Assembly (NCBI GenBank): GCA_900553295.1
Contig: USCR01000032.1
Coordinates: 1-19,144, forward strand
DNA length: 19,144 nt
Reading direction: 5' to 3'
Origin: an uncultured Eubacteriales bacterium
GTDB lineage: Bacteria > Bacillota > Clostridia > Christensenellales > Aristaeellaceae
Shown here: positions 16,207-19,144 of the stretch, piece after piece
Numbering within the stretch: position 1 is the first letter of the stretch
Layout of the letters: every line of letters begins with the position of its first letter
Program-made: the position numbers and the translations under genes
Notes under the pieces: generated by a model
The model's input: the letters and a program-made list of their open reading frames with translations, nothing else
What the model was told of the DNA's origin: nothing
The model's database searches: none

Positions 16207-16223
16207 CCGGAGTCATGCTCCGG
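16207..16223 (+). other. Short hairpin between pyrR and uraA
   Basis: CCGGAG, loop TCATG and CTCCGG form a perfect 6-bp stem 10 nt after the pyrR stop codon. No T-run follows and no PyrR-binding consensus is visible, so it is neither a clear terminator nor a second attenuator. Confidence 0.4.
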
Positions 16224-16274
16224 CTGTCATATAGGCTCTATCATTTCAAGCAAGGGAAGGGAGATTTTTTACCT

Positions 16275-17594
16275 ATGACAAAGTCTGAGTTGGCTCCCGG
16301 TAAAATGTTGCTGCTTGGCTTCCAGCATGTGTTCGCCATGTTTGGCGCAACGGTGCTGGTACCCACGTTGACCGGCCTGAGCGTAAGCTCCACGCTGCTG
16401 TTTGCGGGCCTGGGTACCCTATTGTTCCATCTGATTACCAAGAGAAAGGTTCCGGCGTTCCTGGGTTCCTCCTTCGCCTTCCTGGGTGGTTACTCGGCCG
16501 TGAAGAGTCTGGTGGTTGACAGCGGCACGGGCGCGAACTGGATTCCCTACGCCGGCGTGGGCGTGGCTTGCGCCGGGTTGCTGTATGTGATCGTTTCCCA
16601 GCTGTTCCGCCTCTTTGGCGCCGGGAAGGTCATGCGCTACTTCCCGCCGGTGGTAACCGGCCCCATTATCATCTGCATTGGTATCACCCTGGCCAACAGC
16701 GCCGTGAACAACTGTGCCAACAACTGGTGGATTGCCATGCTGGCGGTGGTGATTGTGGTGGTGTTCAACATCTGGGGCAAGGGCATGCTGAAGATCATCC
16801 CGATTCTGCTGGGCGTTGTGGGTTCCTATCTGGTAGCCGCGCTGTGCGGCCAGGTGGACTTTACCCCCGTAGCCGAAGCTGCCTGGATCGGCCTGCCCTT
16901 TACCTGGTCTGACACCGTGTTCAGCCTGGCCGGTAATGTGGACACTTCCCTGCTTGCTTCTGCCATCGCCATGATGATGCCCATCGCGCTGGCCACCATG
17001 ATGGAGCACATCGGCGATATGTGCGCCATCTCCTCCACCGTGGAAAAGAACTTCATTCAGGACCCGGGCCTGCACCGCTCCCTGCTGGGTGACGGTTTGG
17101 CAACCTCTCTGGCGGCCATCTTCGGCGCGCCGGCCAACACCACTTATGGCGAAAACACCGGCGTTCTGGCCCTGACCAAGGTTTACGATCCCCGCGTGGT
17201 GCGCCTGGCAGCCGTGATCGCCGTGCTGTTCTCCTTCTCTCCCAAGTTTGCCGCGCTGGTCTCCTGCATGCCCACGGCAACCATCGGCGGCGTGAGCCTG
17301 ATTCTCTACGGCATGATCTCCGCGGTGGGCGTACGCAACATTGTGGAAAACCAGGTGGACTTCACCAAGAGCCGCAACGTCATTATTTCCGCGCTGATTA
17401 TGTCCCTGGCCCTGGGCATCAACTTCTCCACCGCGGGCGCCATTGCCTTCCAGGTGGGCGGCATCGACATCAGCCTCTCCGGCCTGGCCATTGCCTCTCT
17501 GGTGGGTATCATACTCAATGCCATCCTGCCGGGTAACGACTATGTGTTCGGCCAGAATAGCCAGGGTGACACCTCCGTGAACTTCAAGGTGTAA
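16275..17594 (+). CDS. uraA: Uracil permease (NCS2 family)
   Basis: This 439-residue inner-membrane transporter of the NCS2 (nucleobase-ascorbate) family has about 14 membrane segments and takes up uracil by proton symport. Visible family motifs are LLLGFQHVFAMFGATVLVP at the start, MMEHIGDMCAIS in the TM8 region (the Glu contacts uracil in UraA) and TTYGENTGVLALTKVYDPRV in the TM10 region (second substrate Glu). ATG 16275 is chosen because the membrane core begins there and GGGAAGGGAG lies upstream, though at a wide spacing of about 11 nt. It follows pyrR by 78 nt and is followed by a terminator, giving a two-gene pyrimidine-salvage operon. Confidence 0.95.
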   Translation: MTKSELAPGKMLLLGFQHVFAMFGATVLVPTLTGLSVSSTLLFAGLGTLLFHLITKRKVPAFLGSSFAFLGGYSAVKSLVVDSGTGANWIPYAGVGVACAGLLYVIVSQLFRLFGAGKVMRYFPPVVTGPIIICIGITLANSAVNNCANNWWIAMLAVVIVVVFNIWGKGMLKIIPILLGVVGSYLVAALCGQVDFTPVAEAAWIGLPFTWSDTVFSLAGNVDTSLLASAIAMMMPIALATMMEHIGDMCAISSTVEKNFIQDPGLHRSLLGDGLATSLAAIFGAPANTTYGENTGVLALTKVYDPRVVRLAAVIAVLFSFSPKFAALVSCMPTATIGGVSLILYGMISAVGVRNIVENQVDFTKSRNVIISALIMSLALGINFSTAGAIAFQVGGIDISLSGLAIASLVGIILNAILPGNDYVFGQNSQGDTSVNFKV

Positions 17595-17621
17595 CAAGCC
17601 TGGGTTCTGTTTCCCATCCCG

Positions 17622-17665
17622 ACGGAGCAGCTTTCGCCGCATGCGGAATCTGCTCCGTTTTCTTC
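17622..17665 (+). terminator. Intrinsic terminator after uraA
   Basis: ACGGAGCAG and CTGCTCCGT form a 9-bp stem around a 19-nt loop that holds the palindrome CCGCATGCGG, followed by TTTTCTTC. It lies 27 nt after the uraA stop codon and 27 nt before lrgA. Confidence 0.85.
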
Positions 17666-17691
17666 ATTCTATATACTGAGGTGCATACGCC

Positions 17692-18069
17692 ATGCGCTTT
17701 ATCAAGCAGCTGTTGATCATTCTCGGTGTAACCTTTGCGGGCGAAGCGCTGCATTTCCTGCTTCCCCTGCCCGTGCCCGCCAGCATTTATGGACTGGTGC
17801 TGATGCTGCTATGCTTGTGCTTCAAAGTCTTTCCCTTGCGCGCTGTGGAAGAGACCGGTGATTTTCTCATCGACTTGATGCCCGCGCTGTTTGTCCCCGC
17901 AACCGTGGGTGTCATGGCCGCCTGGGATGTGCTGCAGCCGGTACTGTTGCAGGTAGCGCTGATTACCTTCCTGTCGCTCATCGTTGTGATGGCGGTATCC
18001 GGCCGGGTAACACAATGGGCACTACGACGGGAAGCAAAACATCATCAGGAGGAGAAGCACCATGCTTGA
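17692..18069 (+). CDS. lrgA: CidA/LrgA family membrane protein
   Basis: This 125-residue holin-like protein has four hydrophobic segments. LLIILGVTFAGEALHFLLPLPVPASIYGLVLMLLCL and ETGDFLIDLMPALFVPATVGVM are typical of the LrgA/CidA/YohJ family. Homologues influence murein hydrolase activity and cell lysis, and LrgAB has been tied to pyruvate uptake. The C-terminus is a short polar tail (REAKHHQEEKHHA). GAGGTG stands 8 nt before ATG 17692. It overlaps the next gene by 8 nt. Only about 30 nt separate it from the uraA terminator and no convincing promoter is seen there, so it may rely on read-through. Whether it is LrgA or CidA in function is open. Confidence 0.88.
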   Translation: MRFIKQLLIILGVTFAGEALHFLLPLPVPASIYGLVLMLLCLCFKVFPLRAVEETGDFLIDLMPALFVPATVGVMAAWDVLQPVLLQVALITFLSLIVVMAVSGRVTQWALRREAKHHQEEKHHA

Positions 18070-18754
18070 ACTGCTAACCGGCTCCGTTTACTTTGGCGTA
18101 CTGCTTAGCCTGGGCACATTTGCATTGGGGCTGTGGTTGAAGAGAAAGTTTCATGCTCCCCTGTTCAATCCCCTGCTGGTTTCCGTTGTGCTGACCATTT
18201 TGGTTTTGCTCGTCCTTGGCATGGATTATGACACCTACTACGCAGGGGCGCACTATATCAATTATCTGTTAACCCCTGCCACGGTGTGCCTTGCCATTCC
18301 GCTCTACCGGCAATTATCGCTCTTGAAGAAAAACTGGAAGGCCATCGCGGCGGGCATTGCCAGTGGGGTGCTCACCAGCCTGGTGTGCGTGCTGGTGCTG
18401 TCGGCGCTTCTGGGGCTGGACCATCAAATGTACGTTACCCTGCTGCCCAAATCCATTACGTCTGCCATTGGCATGGGCGTAACGGAGGAATTGGGCGGAG
18501 TGCCCACCATTACGGTGGCGGTCATCATTGTTACGGGCATCCTGGGGGCCATGGTATCCGACGGGCTATACAGGCTCTTGCGGATTACTGAGCCCATAGC
18601 CAAGGGCATTGGGCTGGGGACCTCGGCGCACGCCATGGGCACCACCAAGGCCTTGGAAATGGGCGAGATTGAAGGCGCCATGAGCAGCTTGTCCATTGCC
18701 GTTGCCGGGTTGCTCACGGTGGTGGGCGCTTCTGTATTTTCCATGTTTTATTAA
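18062..18754 (+). CDS. lrgB: LrgB/CidB family membrane protein
   Basis: This 230-residue integral membrane protein is the usual partner of LrgA. Recognisable stretches are FGVLLSLGTFALGLWLKRKF, NYLLTPATVCLAIPLYRQ, LLPKSITSAIGMGVTEELGG (the conserved P-K-S-T-x-I-A-like segment) and GLGTSAHAMGTTKALEMGE, which is a family hallmark near the C-terminus. Its start ATG (18062) lies within the end of lrgA after GGAGG, so the pair is translationally coupled. A bidirectional terminator follows the stop codon. Confidence 0.93.
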   Translation: MLELLTGSVYFGVLLSLGTFALGLWLKRKFHAPLFNPLLVSVVLTILVLLVLGMDYDTYYAGAHYINYLLTPATVCLAIPLYRQLSLLKKNWKAIAAGIASGVLTSLVCVLVLSALLGLDHQMYVTLLPKSITSAIGMGVTEELGGVPTITVAVIIVTGILGAMVSDGLYRLLRITEPIAKGIGLGTSAHAMGTTKALEMGEIEGAMSSLSIAVAGLLTVVGASVFSMFY

Positions 18755-18807
18755 AAAAGGGAACTCCGGGCCCTGCTTGGACGGCATAGGCCCGGACTTC
18801 CTTTTTT
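18753..18807. terminator. Bidirectional terminator between lrgB and the metal ATPase gene
   Basis: AAAAAAGGGAACTCCGGGCC pairs with GGCCCGGACTTCC and six T residues, with two mismatches, around a 16-nt loop. The A-run and T-run on either side make it work for both converging genes. It begins inside the lrgB stop codon and ends 12 nt before the ATPase stop codon. Confidence 0.88.
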
Positions 18808-18818
18808 ATGATTGGAAA

Positions 18819-19144
18819 TTATTTTGCCCGCATGGCACGCATGGCATTCAGGATGGCCAGGAAGGAAACCCCAACATCCGCGAAAACCGCCAGCCACATA
18901 TTGGCCAGGCCCATGGCGCCCATGATCAGTATGATCGCCTTTACGCTCAATGCGAAAATGATGTTCTGCTTGGCAATGCGCAGGGTGTGCCTGGCGATAC
19001 GGATGGCACAGGGCAGCTTGCGTGGATCGTCATCCATAAGCACAATATCCGCCGCTTCAATGGCGGCATCCGAACCGACACCGCCCATGGCAATGCCCAG
19101 GTCGGCCCGGCGCAGCACCGGTGCATCGTTGATGCCGTCACCCA
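18819..19144 (-). CDS. P1B-type heavy-metal ATPase, C-terminal part (runs off the window)
   Basis: The 108 visible codons begin in the conserved [10 protein letters not shown] motif of the P-domain hinge. They continue with [21 protein letters not shown] and end in two transmembrane helices ([22 protein letters not shown] and [22 protein letters not shown]). The Lys before the first helix end and the Asp of FADVGVS match the Zn/Cd/Pb-exporting subgroup (CadA/ZntA type), where that Asp coordinates metal. The phosphorylated DKTGT and N-terminal metal-binding domains lie beyond 19144, so ion specificity is inferred. It converges with lrgB and shares its terminator. Confidence 0.93.
   Translation of the reverse strand, partial: GDGINDAPVLRRADLGIAMGGVGSDAAIEAADIVLMDDDPRKLPCAIRIARHTLRIAKQNIIFALSVKAIILIMGAMGLANMWLAVFADVGVSFLAILNAMRAMRAK

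Noticed and set aside
16207..16223. Second PyrR attenuator between pyrR and uraA
   Set aside because: The hairpin lacks the AGUCC...GAGGCU consensus and has no T-run behind it.
17672..17677. TATACT as -10 box of an lrgAB promoter
   Set aside because: The hexamer 17 nt upstream (TCTGCT) does not resemble a -35 box and lies within the uraA terminator stem; the start site would fall inside the ribosome-binding region.

Overview
The window is a dense, GC-rich (roughly 55-60 % by eye) bacterial chromosome segment of housekeeping type. The gene set points to an endospore-forming Firmicute of the class Clostridia: a BofA-type sporulation gene, a CggR glycolytic regulator, T-box and PyrR RNA attenuators, an Asp23/AmaP/DUF2273 module, strong AGGAGG ribosome sites and sigma-A promoters with 17-bp spacers. 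I cannot name a species. I see no mobile element, CRISPR array, rRNA or tRNA gene, and no sign of a new defence or mobile system. The novelty here lies in regulation and gene arrangement.

Layout. (a) 1-1349, minus: cggR followed by the first 47 codons of pgk, with a promoter and a possible CggR operator in front of cggR; no gap gene lies between them. (b) 1435-1692, plus: a lone bofA that overlaps the stop codon of the convergent thiI. (c) 1689-11450, minus: one long tightly packed gene chain starting from a sigma-A promoter at 11422-11450. Its order is asp23, amaP, DUF2273, nusB, a Kae1/TsaD-like paralog, folD, xseA, xseB, ispA, divergent PAP2, a small membrane protein, cysteine desulfurase, thiI. 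Several junctions are 4-nt ATGA overlaps. (d) 11465-15383, minus: hisS, a GNAT acetyltransferase and aspS, with a consensus promoter and a T-box leader in front and an intrinsic terminator behind. (e) 15453-17665, plus: promoter, PyrR-type attenuator, pyrR, uracil permease, terminator. (f) 17692-18807, plus: an LrgA/LrgB-like pair and a bidirectional terminator. (g) 18819-19144, minus: the C-terminal end of a P1B-type metal ATPase.

How the genes work together. The long minus operon links envelope homeostasis (Asp23/AmaP/DUF2273), transcription antitermination (NusB), one-carbon metabolism (FolD), DNA repair (exonuclease VII), isoprenoid synthesis (IspA) and tRNA thiolation (desulfurase plus ThiI lacking a rhodanese domain). 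The two divergent RNA-controlled operons meet at 15384-15452, so aminoacyl-tRNA supply and uracil uptake are each set by an attenuator next to the same 69-bp spacer. The most interesting signal is the T-box. Its specifier region reads GACAC, which contains both an Asp codon (GAC) and a His codon (CAC), in front of an operon encoding both HisRS and AspRS. Its UGGC bulge fits the G73 discriminator of tRNA-Asp rather than the C73 of tRNA-His.
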